Shown here one piece after another: positions 8,054 to 16,718 of a stretch of 64,000 nucleotides of DNA; within the stretch, counting starts at the first letter, position 1; every line of letters starts with the position of its first letter. The notes beneath the pieces were generated by a model, which had not been told where the DNA came from, ran no database searches, and saw only the letters and a list, made by a program, of their open reading frames with translations. This DNA is from an uncultured Lachnospiraceae bacterium (GTDB lineage Bacteria; Bacillota; Clostridia; Lachnospirales; Lachnospiraceae): the NCBI GenBank assembly GCA_947172705.1, contig CAMWCA010000002.1, positions 1 through 64,000 of the forward strand, read 5' to 3'. The translations under genes and the position numbers were made by a program.

Positions 8054-8299
8054 ATGGCAGTAAAAATCAGATTAAGAAGAATGGGTCAGAAGAAAGCTCC
8101 TTTCTATAGAATCGTTGTTGCAGACTCCAGATCACCCAGAGATGGAAGATGTATCGAAGAGATCGGAACTTACAACCCCAACACAGACCCCAGTACCTTT
8201 CATGTAAATGAGGAACTGGCTAAGAAGTGGCTTGCAAACGGCGCGCAGCCTACAGAAGTTGTCAGCAAAATTTTCAAGCAGGCAGGCATTGAAAAATAA
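8054..8299 (+). CDS. rpsP: 30S ribosomal protein S16
   Basis: An 81-residue protein of the small-subunit body, needed for assembly and 16S rRNA folding. It begins [20 protein letters not shown], the family signature, with GGAGG at 8041-8045. The upstream in-frame GTG at 8045 lies inside that Shine-Dalgarno site and is not used. It sits between ffh and khpA as in most Firmicutes. Confidence 0.98.
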   Translation: MAVKIRLRRMGQKKAPFYRIVVADSRSPRDGRCIEEIGTYNPNTDPSTFHVNEELAKKWLANGAQPTEVVSKIFKQAGIEK

Positions 8300-8331
8300 C
8301 AGGTATCTGGCAACTCTCTTGGAGGTGGACA

Positions 8332-8559
8332 ATGAAGGAATTAGTTGAAGTAATTGCAAAGGCGCTTGTGGAACATCCGGATGAGGTTGTTGTGACCCAG
8401 AAGGAAGAAGGGAAGCATATTACCCTTGAACTTCATGTGGCAGCATCCGATATGGGCAAGGTGATCGGAAAGCAGGGCAGAATTGCAAAGGCGATCCGCT
8501 CTGTTGTGAAAGCGGCATCATCCAAAGAAAATCAAAAAGTGGACGTGGAAATCGTCTAG
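8332..8559 (+). CDS. khpA: KH-domain RNA-binding protein KhpA (YlqC)
   Basis: A 75-residue single KH domain with the RNA-gripping loop GKQG inside VIGKQGRIAKAIR (about residues 44-56). In streptococci and related bacteria KhpA partners KhpB/Jag to bind small RNAs and transcripts affecting cell division. It lies 32 bases downstream of rpsP with GGAGGTGG before the ATG. Size and position match the family exactly. Confidence 0.95.
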   Translation: MKELVEVIAKALVEHPDEVVVTQKEEGKHITLELHVAASDMGKVIGKQGRIAKAIRSVVKAASSKENQKVDVEIV

Positions 8560-8593
8560 GCGGAGGGCAGCATAGGATCTATCTGCGCTCATT

Positions 8594-8632
8594 AAAGGAT
8601 GTTCTTCCTTTCAGGCAGGACATCCTTTTTTA
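8594..8632 (+). terminator. Intra-operon terminator or attenuator before rimM
   Basis: AAAGGATGT (8594-8602) pairs with ACATCCTTT, followed by a T-run to 8632. It separates ffh-rpsP-khpA from rimM-trmD, so some transcripts probably stop here. Confidence 0.75.
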
Positions 8633-8644
8633 AGAGGGAATGGA

Positions 8645-9154
8645 ATGGAAAATTTATTACAGGTGGGGATCATATCTTCCACCCATGGCATCAGGGGAGA
8701 GGTAAAGGTATTTCCAACAACAGATGATGCCAAACGGTTTAAAAATTTGAAAGAGGTGCTGCTTGACACCGGAAAAGAGCAGCTTTGGCTGGAGATCGAG
8801 CAGGTGAAGTTTTTCAAGCAGTTTGCCATAATAAAATTTAAGGGCTATGACAACATCAATGATATTGAACTTTACAAAGGAAAAAGCCTGTTTGTAACCA
8901 GAGAAAATGCGGTGAAGCTGGAGAAAGACGAGTACTTTATTGCAGATCTCATTGGACTGGCTGTCTGCTCTGACGACGGCGAAGTGAAAGGGCAGCTGAA
9001 GGATGTGATTGAGACAGGTGCAAACGACGTTTATGTGATCAGTTTGGAGGATGGGAGAGAACTTCTGCTTCCGGCGATCAGGGAATGTGTTTTGGACGTA
9101 AATCTGGGAGAACAGAAAATGACAATACATGTATTGGACGGACTTCTGGATTAA
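8645..9154 (+). CDS. rimM: 16S rRNA processing protein RimM
   Basis: A 169-residue ribosome maturation factor that binds S19 and the 30S head. The N-terminal RimM domain opens with [22 protein letters not shown], a strong signature. The C-terminal PRC-barrel-like domain starts near [11 protein letters not shown] and has [14 protein letters not shown]. Length is typical. It overlaps no other gene: the longer trmD frame that runs into its end is rejected. Confidence 0.97.
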   Translation: MENLLQVGIISSTHGIRGEVKVFPTTDDAKRFKNLKEVLLDTGKEQLWLEIEQVKFFKQFAIIKFKGYDNINDIELYKGKSLFVTRENAVKLEKDEYFIADLIGLAVCSDDGEVKGQLKDVIETGANDVYVISLEDGRELLLPAIRECVLDVNLGEQKMTIHVLDGLLD

Positions 9155-9176
9155 GGGAAAAGAAAAGGAAAGCGAT

Positions 9177-9983
9177 ATGGTAAATTTTCATGTGCTCACG
9201 TTATTTCCCGAGATGGTCATGCAGGGGCTTGCCACCAGTATCATTGGCCGTGCCAGGGAGAAGGGCATTATCTCTCTTGAAGCTGTCAACATCAGAGACT
9301 ATACGGTGAACAAGCATAAAAAAGTGGACGATTACCCTTATGGAGGCGGAGCGGGCATGCTGATGCAGGCGCAGCCGGTTTATGATGCCTGGAGGGCGGT
9401 GGAAGAGAAAATCGGCGCTGACAGGGAAGCCGGGGACAGAACAAGGGTCATTTACGTAACACCCGGAGGGCGCACCTTTCATCAGTCTATGGCGAAGGAA
9501 CTGGCGAAGGAAGAGGAACTGATCTTTCTGTGTGGTCATTACGAGGGAATTGATGAGCGGGTTTTGGAGGAAATTGTCACAGATTACGTCTCCATAGGCG
9601 ATTACGTGCTGACAGGAGGCGAACTGCCTGCAATGGTTATGATCGATGCCATAGCCAGAATGGTTCCCGGAGTGCTTGGAAATCAGGATTCAGGGGAAAC
9701 GGAAAGCTTCAGCAATTATCTGCTGGAATATCCCCAGTATTCCAGACCGGAGAGCTGGCTGGACAAAAAGGTGCCGGAGGTGCTTCTGTCAGGGGATCAT
9801 AAAAAGGTGGAGGAATGGCGGCTGGAGCAGTCCCTGGAACGGACGAAGAGATTAAGACCTGAGCTTTATGAAAAGTGGGCGGAAGAAAATCAGGACTATT
9901 TTATCAAGAAAGCAAAAAGAGAAGCGAGACAGCAGGCAAAGCAAGCAGGCAAGGCTGCTGGAAAGAAAAAGCTTGCATTTTAA
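9177..9983 (+). CDS. trmD: tRNA (guanine-N1)-methyltransferase TrmD
   Basis: This 268-residue SPOUT enzyme methylates G37 of tRNAs to prevent +1 frameshifting. I start at ATG 9177 (MVNFHVLTLFPEMV, with AAAAGGAA upstream). The in-frame ATG 9129 would overlap rimM. The trefoil-knot SAM site is visible as YVTPGG, CGHYEGIDERV and SIGDYVLTGGELPAMVMIDA. The C-terminus has a lysine/alanine-rich tail (KKAKREARQQAKQAGKAAGK) that lengthens it slightly relative to the usual 240-250 residues. Confidence 0.97.
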   Translation: MVNFHVLTLFPEMVMQGLATSIIGRAREKGIISLEAVNIRDYTVNKHKKVDDYPYGGGAGMLMQAQPVYDAWRAVEEKIGADREAGDRTRVIYVTPGGRTFHQSMAKELAKEEELIFLCGHYEGIDERVLEEIVTDYVSIGDYVLTGGELPAMVMIDAIARMVPGVLGNQDSGETESFSNYLLEYPQYSRPESWLDKKVPEVLLSGDHKKVEEWRLEQSLERTKRLRPELYEKWAEENQDYFIKKAKREARQQAKQAGKAAGKKKLAF

Positions 9984-10027
9984 AGGAAATTATGGTAAAT
10001 TACTAATGTTGCGAAGTTGTGATGGTC

Positions 10028-10070
10028 CTCTGTTACATGGGTATTAAGAACATCTGATGAGTTACAGGAT
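10028..10070 (+). promoter_or_regulatory. Probable L19 autoregulatory leader
   Basis: The 102-base gap before rplS holds CTGTTAC (10030-10036) pairing, with one mismatch, to GTTACAG (10061-10067), and inside it ATGGGTATTAAGAACAT and CTGATGA. Sequence and position resemble the L19 ribosomal leader of Firmicutes, which lets L19 repress its own mRNA. Identified from memory. A covariance-model search would settle it. Confidence 0.5.
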
Positions 10071-10085
10071 AAATGGAGGTTTAAA

Positions 10086-10430
10086 ATGAACGAACTTATT
10101 AAAAGCATTGAAGACGAACAGCTTAAGGAAGTGGCACAGTTTAACGTAGGCGACACCGTTAAGGTGTACGGCAAGATCAAAGAGGGAAACCGCGAAAGAG
10201 TACAGGTATTTGAGGGCGTTGTGTTAAAGAGACAGGGAACCGGCGCAAGGGAAACCTTTACGGTAAGAAAGTCCTCTAACGGCGTAGGCGTTGAAAAGAC
10301 ATGGCCGGTATATTCTCCCAACGTTGAGAAGATCGAAGTGGTTCGCAGAGGTAAAGTCAGAAGAGCAAAACTGAACTACTTGAGACAGCGCGTAGGTAAG
10401 AAGGCAAAAGTAAAAGAGGCAGTGAAATAG
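10086..10430 (+). CDS. rplS: 50S ribosomal protein L19
   Basis: A 114-residue large-subunit protein at the 30S-50S interface. It contains the signature [32 protein letters not shown] and ends in the basic [14 protein letters not shown] segment. GGAGG precedes ATG 10086. A terminator follows directly, so it ends the ffh-rplS block. Confidence 0.98.
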   Translation: MNELIKSIEDEQLKEVAQFNVGDTVKVYGKIKEGNRERVQVFEGVVLKRQGTGARETFTVRKSSNGVGVEKTWPVYSPNVEKIEVVRRGKVRRAKLNYLRQRVGKKAKVKEAVK

Positions 10431-10441
10431 TTATAAGAGCC

Positions 10442-10473
10442 AAAGGACAATTGGTGATCAGTTGTCCTTTTCT
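10442..10473 (+). terminator. Terminator after rplS
   Basis: AAAGGACAA (10442-10450) pairs with TTGTCCTTT (10462-10470), followed by T-rich bases. A weak promoter (TTGTCC, 18 bases, TATGAT ending 10491) begins within its right arm. Confidence 0.8.
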
Positions 10474-10551
10474 TATGTCAAAAAATATGATAAAATAAAT
10501 CCAATGTGGTCAGTTTTGACAGAATTTTCAGATGAAATAGGGAACGGTTTT

Positions 10552-11136
10552 ATGGCAAGACACAAAGGATTAAGCTTCTACGAAAAGAAAAAGCGAATCA
10601 GCAGAGAAATGATCAGGGAGATATTTGTAACCCTTTTTTATTGCTTTGCAGCAATTCTGGTTGCCTTCGTGTTGGTGTTTTCCGTGGGAATGAAGATCAG
10701 CGTGATCGGGGTTTCCATGGAGCCTGCGCTGTATAATGGACAGGAAGTGCTGGTCAACAGATTCAGCTACAAGATCCTGGCGCCCAAGCGGGGGGATGTA
10801 ATTGCTTTTTTGCCCAACGGAAATACCAATTCCCATTATTATTTAAAGCGCGTGATTGCACTCCCTGGGGAGCGGATACAGATCATAGGAGGATATGTAT
10901 ACATCAACGGGGAACCTTTGGGGGAAGATGAGACATACGATAAGATAGCGGATGCAGGCATTGCAGGAACGGAGATCGTTCTGGGAAGTGATGAATATTT
11001 TGTCCTTGGTGATAACCGTAATTCCAGCGAGGACAGCCGTTCCGGAAATATCGGACCGGTAAAAAGAGAAACCATTACAGGAAAGGTTTGGTTTAAAATG
11101 CCCCGGGGAGATGATCCCATGGGTTTTGTAAAGTAG
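10552..11136 (+). CDS. lepB: Signal peptidase I (first copy)
   Basis: A 194-residue membrane serine protease that removes signal peptides from exported proteins. Start chosen at ATG 10552 (AGGGAA 7 bases upstream). Upstream in-frame starts lie in the promoter/terminator region. One N-terminal membrane helix (about residues 20-42) is followed by the nucleophile motif GVSMEPAL (catalytic Ser) and the general-base lysine in YLKRVIALPGE. The box E motif GDNRNSSEDSR is intact. It is one of two copies flanking rbgA. The two differ enough to suggest distinct substrates. Confidence 0.95.
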   Translation: MARHKGLSFYEKKKRISREMIREIFVTLFYCFAAILVAFVLVFSVGMKISVIGVSMEPALYNGQEVLVNRFSYKILAPKRGDVIAFLPNGNTNSHYYLKRVIALPGERIQIIGGYVYINGEPLGEDETYDKIADAGIAGTEIVLGSDEYFVLGDNRNSSEDSRSGNIGPVKRETITGKVWFKMPRGDDPMGFVK

Positions 11137-11152
11137 CATAAGGAGCAGACAG

Positions 11153-12004
11153 ATGAACTATCAATGGTATCCCGGACATATGACAAAGGCAAGACGGATG
11201 ATGGAGGAAGACATCAAACTGATCGATCTGATCATAGAATTAGTGGATGCACGCATTCCCATGAGCAGCCGAAATCCGGATATCGATGCCCTTGGCAGGA
11301 ACAAATCAAGGATAATACTGCTGAATAAAGCGGATCTTGCAGATGAAAAATACAATAAGCTCTGGAAAGACTTTTTTGTGGAAAAAGGGCTTCATGTGTT
11401 GGAAATTAACGCAAGGTCAGGAGCAGGCATTAAAAATATACAGCCTTTGGTGCAGGAAGCATGCAAGGAGAAAATTGCCCGTGACAGAAAACGGGGGATT
11501 TTGAACAGACCCGTCCGCGCTATGGTAGCCGGGATTCCCAATGTGGGAAAATCCACTTTTATCAATTCTTTTGCAGGGCGGGCGTGTGCAAAAACAGGGA
11601 ATAAGCCGGGGGTTACCAAGGGAAAGCAATGGATACGCCTGAATAAAAGTCTTGAACTGCTGGACACACCGGGGATTTTATGGCCTAAATTTGAAGATCA
11701 GAAGGTAGGAGAGCGGCTTGCCATGATCGGTTCCATGAATGATGAGGTGCTTCATGGGGAGGAGCTTGCAACGGCAGTGATCAATTATCTGCAGAAAGAA
11801 TACCCTGGTTTTTTGCAGGAACGATATAAAATAAAAGAAACAGGAGACGCTTATCAGACATTAGAAGAGATCTGCATCAGCAGACGATGCTTCCAGAAGG
11901 GGGAGATACCCGATATGGCAAGAGCAGCGTCCATGGTGCTGGATGATTTCAGAAATGGCAAGCTCGGAAGAATAACCTTAGAGCGTCCAAAGGAGTGGCA
12001 GTGA
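11153..12004 (+). CDS. rbgA: Ribosome biogenesis GTPase RbgA (YlqF)
   Basis: A 283-residue circularly permuted GTPase that drives late assembly of the 50S subunit (L16, L27, L36 incorporation in Bacillus). The motif order is permuted as expected: WYPGHMTKA at the start, NKADLAD (G4) at about residue 62, then GIPNVGKSTFIN (G1) and DTPGILWP (G3). A C-terminal helical RNA-binding domain follows. The stop codon overlaps the next gene's GTG by 4 bases. Confidence 0.97.
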   Translation: MNYQWYPGHMTKARRMMEEDIKLIDLIIELVDARIPMSSRNPDIDALGRNKSRIILLNKADLADEKYNKLWKDFFVEKGLHVLEINARSGAGIKNIQPLVQEACKEKIARDRKRGILNRPVRAMVAGIPNVGKSTFINSFAGRACAKTGNKPGVTKGKQWIRLNKSLELLDTPGILWPKFEDQKVGERLAMIGSMNDEVLHGEELATAVINYLQKEYPGFLQERYKIKETGDAYQTLEEICISRRCFQKGEIPDMARAASMVLDDFRNGKLGRITLERPKEWQ

Positions 12005-12540
12005 AAAGTAAAATGAGAGAAATACTGAGCACAAGCCTGTATTTACTATTTGTGCTTGTGGTTACCTTCCTCGTAGTCACCTATGTGGGGCAGCGCACCC
12101 AGGTGATTGGAAGTTCCATGGAGCCTATGCTCAGCGATGGTGACAATTTGATCGTGGATAAGATTTCCTATCGGTTTCATGATCCCCAGCGGTTTGACAT
12201 TATTGTTTTTCCTTTTCAATATGCTGAAAAAACCTATTATATTAAAAGAGTCATTGGGCTTCCGGGGGAAACTGTCTATATTGATGAAGATGGTTCTATT
12301 TATGTAAATGGAGAAGTCTTAAAGGAATCCTATGGAAAAGATGTTATTACAGATCCGGGACGCGCCTATGAACCCATTACCCTGGGGGAAGACGAATACT
12401 TTGTCATGGGGGATAACAGAAATAACAGTTCCGACAGCCGTGACCCGGTGGTGGGAAACATTCACAGGAAAGATCTGATCGGAAAGGCATGGATGCGGAT
12501 CTGGCCCTTTGATAAAATGGGAATGATCAAGCATCAGTAA
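12001..12540 (+). CDS. lepB: Signal peptidase I (second copy)
   Basis: A 179-residue second signal peptidase. I start at GTG 12001 because AAAGGAG lies 5 bases upstream and the GTGA overlap with the rbgA stop suggests coupling. One N-terminal helix (about 8-29) precedes IGSSMEPML (catalytic Ser) and YIKRVIGLPGE (catalytic Lys). GDNRNNSSDSRD is intact. Shorter and less acidic in its periplasmic-side loop than the upstream copy. Confidence 0.95.
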   Translation: MKSKMREILSTSLYLLFVLVVTFLVVTYVGQRTQVIGSSMEPMLSDGDNLIVDKISYRFHDPQRFDIIVFPFQYAEKTYYIKRVIGLPGETVYIDEDGSIYVNGEVLKESYGKDVITDPGRAYEPITLGEDEYFVMGDNRNNSSDSRDPVVGNIHRKDLIGKAWMRIWPFDKMGMIKHQ

Positions 12541-12563
12541 CAGGCATAGAAAAGGCAGGGAAG

Positions 12564-13325
12564 ATGGAACAAAAGACAGGTGAAATAAAAAAAATCATGC
12601 AGGCAGCCAAAGTCAATGAGCTGCCTGCCTTTATAACCGCTTACGGAACAGATACCCGGGCAGGTGTAAAAGAGCTTGTGAAAAAGGCACAGAAAAGAAT
12701 CGATGACTACAACAGGGAACTGGAACGAACGGAGAAAATGAAAGAATTTGAGTACAAATACAGTTCCTTCTCTTATATATGCGGAATTGATGAAGTGGGA
12801 AGAGGCCCCCTTGCAGGTCCAGTGGTTGCCGGCGCGGTGATCCTTCCCAAAGATTGTGATATTCTGTATCTTAATGATTCCAAGCAACTATCCGAAAAAA
12901 AGAGAGAAGAGTTATACCATGAAATTATGGAGAAGGCAGTTGCCACAGGTTTGGGGTCGGTGTCCCCGGAGCGGATCGACGAGATCAATATCCTCCAGGC
13001 AACCTACGAGGCTATGAGGGAGGCAATTGGAAAACTTTCGCCTGCGCCGGATCTTCTTTTAAACGATGCGGTGACCATACCGGGCGTCTCCATAAAGCAG
13101 ATACCGATTATAAAGGGAGATGCCAAAAGCATATCCATTGCGGCAGCAAGTATTATTGCCAAGGTTACCAGAGACAGGCTGATGGTGGAATATGATGCAG
13201 TGTATCCGGAATATGGATTTGCCGCAAACAAAGGGTATGGGGCAAAAAATCATATCGACGCTATTCGGGAATTTGGTCCCTGCCCTATTCATCGGAGAAC
13301 CTTTATCAAAAATTTCATTTCATAA
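12564..13325 (+). CDS. rnhB: Ribonuclease HII
   Basis: A 253-residue endonuclease that cuts RNA in RNA-DNA hybrids and starts removal of misincorporated ribonucleotides. The core begins near residue 71 with CGIDEVGRGPLAGPVVAGAV (catalytic Asp-Glu), followed by NDSKQLSEKKREEL, a later Asp in LLNDAVTIPG, and YGAKNHIDAIREFGPCPIHR near the end. The extra 70-residue helical N-terminal extension is common in Firmicutes RnhB. It follows rbgA-lepB as in Bacillus. Confidence 0.96.
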   Translation: MEQKTGEIKKIMQAAKVNELPAFITAYGTDTRAGVKELVKKAQKRIDDYNRELERTEKMKEFEYKYSSFSYICGIDEVGRGPLAGPVVAGAVILPKDCDILYLNDSKQLSEKKREELYHEIMEKAVATGLGSVSPERIDEINILQATYEAMREAIGKLSPAPDLLLNDAVTIPGVSIKQIPIIKGDAKSISIAAASIIAKVTRDRLMVEYDAVYPEYGFAANKGYGAKNHIDAIREFGPCPIHRRTFIKNFIS

Positions 13326-13343
13326 AAGTGGGGAAGGAGTAAC

Positions 13344-15017
13344 ATGAGGCTTTCATCTTATGTAAATCAGATCAATCAGGTTTTTACTGAAAACATGGGA
13401 ACGGAAAATGCATCCTCTCTGGAGCAGGGGCTTAAAAACGGCATGGACGCCATACTGGGCAAGGTTCCCGGGCAGTCCATTACGGGAGAAGTCCTGCTAA
13501 AAGAGGGAAGCAATGTTCTGATTTCAATGGGAGATAATCAACTGCTCCAGGCGAAGCTGGAGGGCAGCATGTCCCCTCAGATCGGACAGCTTCTTACCTT
13601 TCAGATCAAAAATAACAGTGCAAATAAGGTGGTTTTAACGCCATTGTTTGAAAACCTGAGCCAGGACCCCAATGTATCCAAAGCGCTGCAGGCGGCAGGC
13701 ATGCCGGAGAATAATGTGACAGCAGCAATGGTGAAAGCTATGATGCAGGAGGGGCTGCCCGTCAACAGACAATCCCTCTATCAGATGAACCGCATGCTGG
13801 GCGCCAATCCCCAGGTGGATGTGCAGACCCTTGCACAGATGCAGCGAATGAACCTGCCCATTACTCCTGAAAATATTTTTCAGTTTGAGGCATACAAAAA
13901 TTATCAGCACCAGCTGGGAGAAAGCCTTTCTGACATTGCAGATGCTTTCACCCAGAGCTTTCAGGAAATGACAGGCAGCGGAGAGATCCGGCAGGGGCTT
14001 AATTTTTATAAGGAGGTGCTGGGCATACTGACAGAGGGCTTTGCAGAGCCGGAACTATCAGAGGAGGGAAGTGTGCCGAATCCGCCGGTGCAAAACGCTG
14101 GAGAAGAGGCAGGTGTCCTGCTTCCAAAGCCCACAGAGGAAGGCGTAAAAACGCCGACAGCGCTTTTGCCGGAGGCGTCTCAGGCAGGAACGGAACAGAA
14201 GGTGCAGGAGTCTCTCTTGCCTGAGAAGGAATTGCATGAGCTTGTAAGGCAGTTAAAGGATGCGGGAGTGCCGGAAAAGGTCATCGGAGAGGTGTCGCAA
14301 AACCGCATGAGCGGACAGGAGCTGCTCCATCAGGTGGAGAAGATGCTTTCCCAGGAGGACTTCCCGGACAGGGAAAAATTCTTTGATCTTTTGGAGAGCA
14401 GGGAATTTAAGCATGTACTGAAAAATGAAATGAACCGGCAGTGGCTGATGCTTCCGGAGGATGTGGGGAAGGAAAACAGCGTAGATAAGCTCTATGAACG
14501 TTTAAACAGCCAGATGAGCCGCCTCAATCAGGCGTTGTCCCAAACGGCAAAGGCGGATACGCCTCTTGCAAGAACGGTTGCCAATGTTACAGGTAACATT
14601 GATTTTATGAATCAGTTAAATCAGATGTTTACGTATGTGCAGATTCCCCTTAAGATGCAGGGAAGAGAAGCCAACGGAGAGCTTTTTGTATATACCAACA
14701 AGAAAAGCCTGGCAAAGAAAGACGGAAGCGTAAGCGCGCTGCTTCATCTGGATATGGAGTATTTAGGCGGGCTGGATGTGTATGTTGCCCTGAATGATAA
14801 GAAGGTTTCAACAAAATTTTATCTCCAGGATGACAGTGCGCTTGATTTGATTGCCCAGAATATTGAACTGTTAAACAGCAGGCTGAATGAGCGGGGCTAC
14901 TCGGCAAGCGCAGAATTTATCAACAGAGACGGGAATACAAATGTGATGGAAGAAATGCTGAATCAGAACAAAAATATATCTGTGCTGTCAGGATATTCTT
15001 TTGACGCAAGAGCATAA
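13344..15017 (+). CDS. ylqG: YlqG-like protein with a FliK-like (flagellar hook-length control) C-terminal domain
   Basis: A 557-residue protein with no signal peptide. The N-terminal part (about 40-100) looks like a small beta domain (ITGEVLLKEGSNVLISMGDNQLLQAKLEG). The middle is Gln/Met-rich and repetitive, then Pro/Glu-rich from about 235 to 300. The C-terminal 110 residues (IPLKMQGREANGELFVYTNKK to LNERGYSASAEF) match the pattern of the FliK C-terminal domain. In Bacillus, ylqG and ylqH sit next to rnhB exactly as here, far from the flagellar operon, and their role is unknown. The tie to export-switch proteins is inferred from domains. Confidence 0.75.
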   Translation: MRLSSYVNQINQVFTENMGTENASSLEQGLKNGMDAILGKVPGQSITGEVLLKEGSNVLISMGDNQLLQAKLEGSMSPQIGQLLTFQIKNNSANKVVLTPLFENLSQDPNVSKALQAAGMPENNVTAAMVKAMMQEGLPVNRQSLYQMNRMLGANPQVDVQTLAQMQRMNLPITPENIFQFEAYKNYQHQLGESLSDIADAFTQSFQEMTGSGEIRQGLNFYKEVLGILTEGFAEPELSEEGSVPNPPVQNAGEEAGVLLPKPTEEGVKTPTALLPEASQAGTEQKVQESLLPEKELHELVRQLKDAGVPEKVIGEVSQNRMSGQELLHQVEKMLSQEDFPDREKFFDLLESREFKHVLKNEMNRQWLMLPEDVGKENSVDKLYERLNSQMSRLNQALSQTAKADTPLARTVANVTGNIDFMNQLNQMFTYVQIPLKMQGREANGELFVYTNKKSLAKKDGSVSALLHLDMEYLGGLDVYVALNDKKVSTKFYLQDDSALDLIAQNIELLNSRLNERGYSASAEFINRDGNTNVMEEMLNQNKNISVLSGYSFDARA

Positions 15018-15043
15018 AAATGGCAGTGTAAGGTGGGGATGAT

Positions 15044-15331
15044 ATGGAAGAAAAAAAGAAGGTAAAACAGGCGATCGCCCTTTCCTATGATCCGGACGAC
15101 GCGGCGCCTAAGGTCATTGCCAGCGGCAAGGGCGCTCTGGCAGAGAGGATCATTGAGAGGGCACAGGAAGCGGCGGTTCCGGTACACCGGGACGATAAGC
15201 TGGCGGACACCTTATCAAGACTGGAGATTGGGGATATGATCCCTCCGGAGCTTTATGAGGTGGTTGCGGAGATATTGGTATTTGTGGATGCTATGGATAA
15301 GATCAAGGCAAAAATGGACCGGGCAAAATAG
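15044..15331 (+). CDS. ylqH: YlqH, stand-alone FlhB C-terminal-like protein
   Basis: A 95-residue soluble protein resembling only the cytoplasmic C-terminal domain of the FlhB/YscU export switch. The family pattern is clear: ALSYDPDDAAPKVIASGKGALAERIIERA, then VPVHRDDKLADTLSRLEIGDMIPPELYEVVAEIL. The self-cleaving NPTH motif of true FlhB is absent, as in other FlhX/YlqH proteins. It follows the FliK-like protein by 26 bases, so a FliK-FlhB type partnership is plausible but not shown. Confidence 0.85.
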   Translation: MEEKKKVKQAIALSYDPDDAAPKVIASGKGALAERIIERAQEAAVPVHRDDKLADTLSRLEIGDMIPPELYEVVAEILVFVDAMDKIKAKMDRAK

Positions 15332-15349
15332 TCTTGCAGGGAGTGTGAA

Positions 15350-15724
15350 TTGAATCGGAAGGAAACGGGGCAGGAAAATGAGGATAAAGCAGCCGCCTAT
15401 CTTGCGGAAAGAGGATTTCAGCTGCTGGAAAGAAATTTCAGATGCAGGCAGGGGGAAGTGGATCTGATCGGATGTCATAATAACTGCCTTGTTTTTGTGG
15501 AAGTAAAATACCGGAAGAATCTTCTTTCCGGTGCGCCGGAGGAAGCGGTGAATGAAAGGAAGCAGTTGAAGATCTGCGCCGTTTCGGATTACTACAGAGT
15601 ATCACATCCCAGAGAAGGAACCATGCAGGTGCGTTATGATGTGGTGGCGATCTGTGATGACAAAGTGATCTGGTATCAGAATGCTTTCCCCTATCAAAGA
15701 AAAAATAACCGCTGTTCCTGGTAA
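15350..15724 (+). CDS. yraN: YraN/UPF0102-family putative endonuclease
   Basis: A 124-residue protein beginning at TTG 15350 with AGGGAG upstream. The signature runs ETGQENEDKAAAYLAERGFQLLERNFRCRQGEVDLIG, then LVFVEVKYRKN. These hold the D-(x)n-E-x-K residues of a restriction-endonuclease-like fold (Asp in EVDLI, Glu and Lys in VEVK). The family is widespread and linked to DNA processing, but the exact activity is unproven. It typically follows rnhB in both Gram-negative and Gram-positive genomes. Confidence 0.93.
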   Translation: MNRKETGQENEDKAAAYLAERGFQLLERNFRCRQGEVDLIGCHNNCLVFVEVKYRKNLLSGAPEEAVNERKQLKICAVSDYYRVSHPREGTMQVRYDVVAICDDKVIWYQNAFPYQRKNNRCSW

Positions 15725-15755
15725 AGAATACCAAAAGCGGCGGACGGAGGTAACG

Positions 15756-16607
15756 ATGCAGCTTATACGGAAAAAAAGTTATGAGCCTATGAAGGTTCGT
15801 CAATACCAGCAGATCAAATATCTGACCTTTCCCCTGTTGGAAGAAGCGGGAATGGTCAGACATTTATTTTCTACCAGAGAAGGAGGCGTCAGCCAGGGGA
15901 TCTATGCATCCATGAATCTCAGCTATACCAGAGGGGATGAAAAAGAGGCGGTGGATGAAAATTTCAGGAGAATTGCAGAGATTTTTGAAACCACCCCTGA
16001 CAGGATCGTCTGCTCAAAACAGACCCATACAACCAATGTGCGTCTGGTCACAGAGGAGGATTGTGGGAAGGGGGTGGTTCGTCCGGCGGATTATGAGGAT
16101 GTGGATGGAATGATCACCAACGAGCCGGGGATTATTCTATGTACCGTCTATGCGGACTGTGTTCCCCTGTATTTTGTGGATGTGAAAAACCGGGGAATCG
16201 GGCTGGCTCACTCAGGCTGGAGGGGAACGGTGGGACGCATGGGAGAGGTAATGTTAAAGGAGATGAGGGATGCCTTTGGAACCATGCCGGAGGATGTGCT
16301 GGCGGCAGTAGGACCTTCTATCTGCAGGGAATGCTATGAAGTGGGAGAGGAAGTGGCGCAGGCTTTCCGGGAGAGCTTTCCCGGGGAGTGGGAGCAGTTT
16401 TTCACTGCCGGGAAGGAGAAAGGCAAGTATCAGCTGGATTTATGGGAGGCAAATAAAAGAATTCTGCTCCACGGAGGAGTTTTGCCCGAACATCTTGCCG
16501 TCACAGATTTGTGTACCTGCTGTAACAGCCAGTTCCTTTTTTCTCACCGGGCAAGTCAGGGAAAGAGGGGGAATCTGGGAGCCTTTCTGGAATTAAGAAA
16601 GTCTTAA
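15756..16607 (+). CDS. pgeF: PgeF/YfiH (laccase-domain) peptidoglycan editing factor
   Basis: A 283-residue protein started at ATG 15756 (CGGAGGTAACG just upstream). The in-frame ATG at 15681 would run back into yraN. Metal-ligand motifs are visible: KQTHTTNV, YADCVPLY, AHSGWRG and GPSICRECYEVGEEV, and near the end CTCCNSQFLFSHR. In E. coli, YfiH/PgeF removes wrong L-Ser-containing peptidoglycan precursors. Related proteins show purine nucleoside phosphorylase or adenosine deaminase activity. Which applies here is open. Confidence 0.9.
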   Translation: MQLIRKKSYEPMKVRQYQQIKYLTFPLLEEAGMVRHLFSTREGGVSQGIYASMNLSYTRGDEKEAVDENFRRIAEIFETTPDRIVCSKQTHTTNVRLVTEEDCGKGVVRPADYEDVDGMITNEPGIILCTVYADCVPLYFVDVKNRGIGLAHSGWRGTVGRMGEVMLKEMRDAFGTMPEDVLAAVGPSICRECYEVGEEVAQAFRESFPGEWEQFFTAGKEKGKYQLDLWEANKRILLHGGVLPEHLAVTDLCTCCNSQFLFSHRASQGKRGNLGAFLELRKS

Positions 16608-16718
16608 CTATTTTCCAAGGGAACCCTTAAAAAATATATGTTTTACTATTATTGTCAAACCATAAGACATTTGTTCTGACGCACAAATTTGCAGGTGTTG
16701 GCAGCACGGAGGAGTAAT

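Noticed and set aside
9129..9176. Longer trmD start inside rimM
   Set aside because: A better-placed Shine-Dalgarno and the family's usual N-terminus support ATG 9177.
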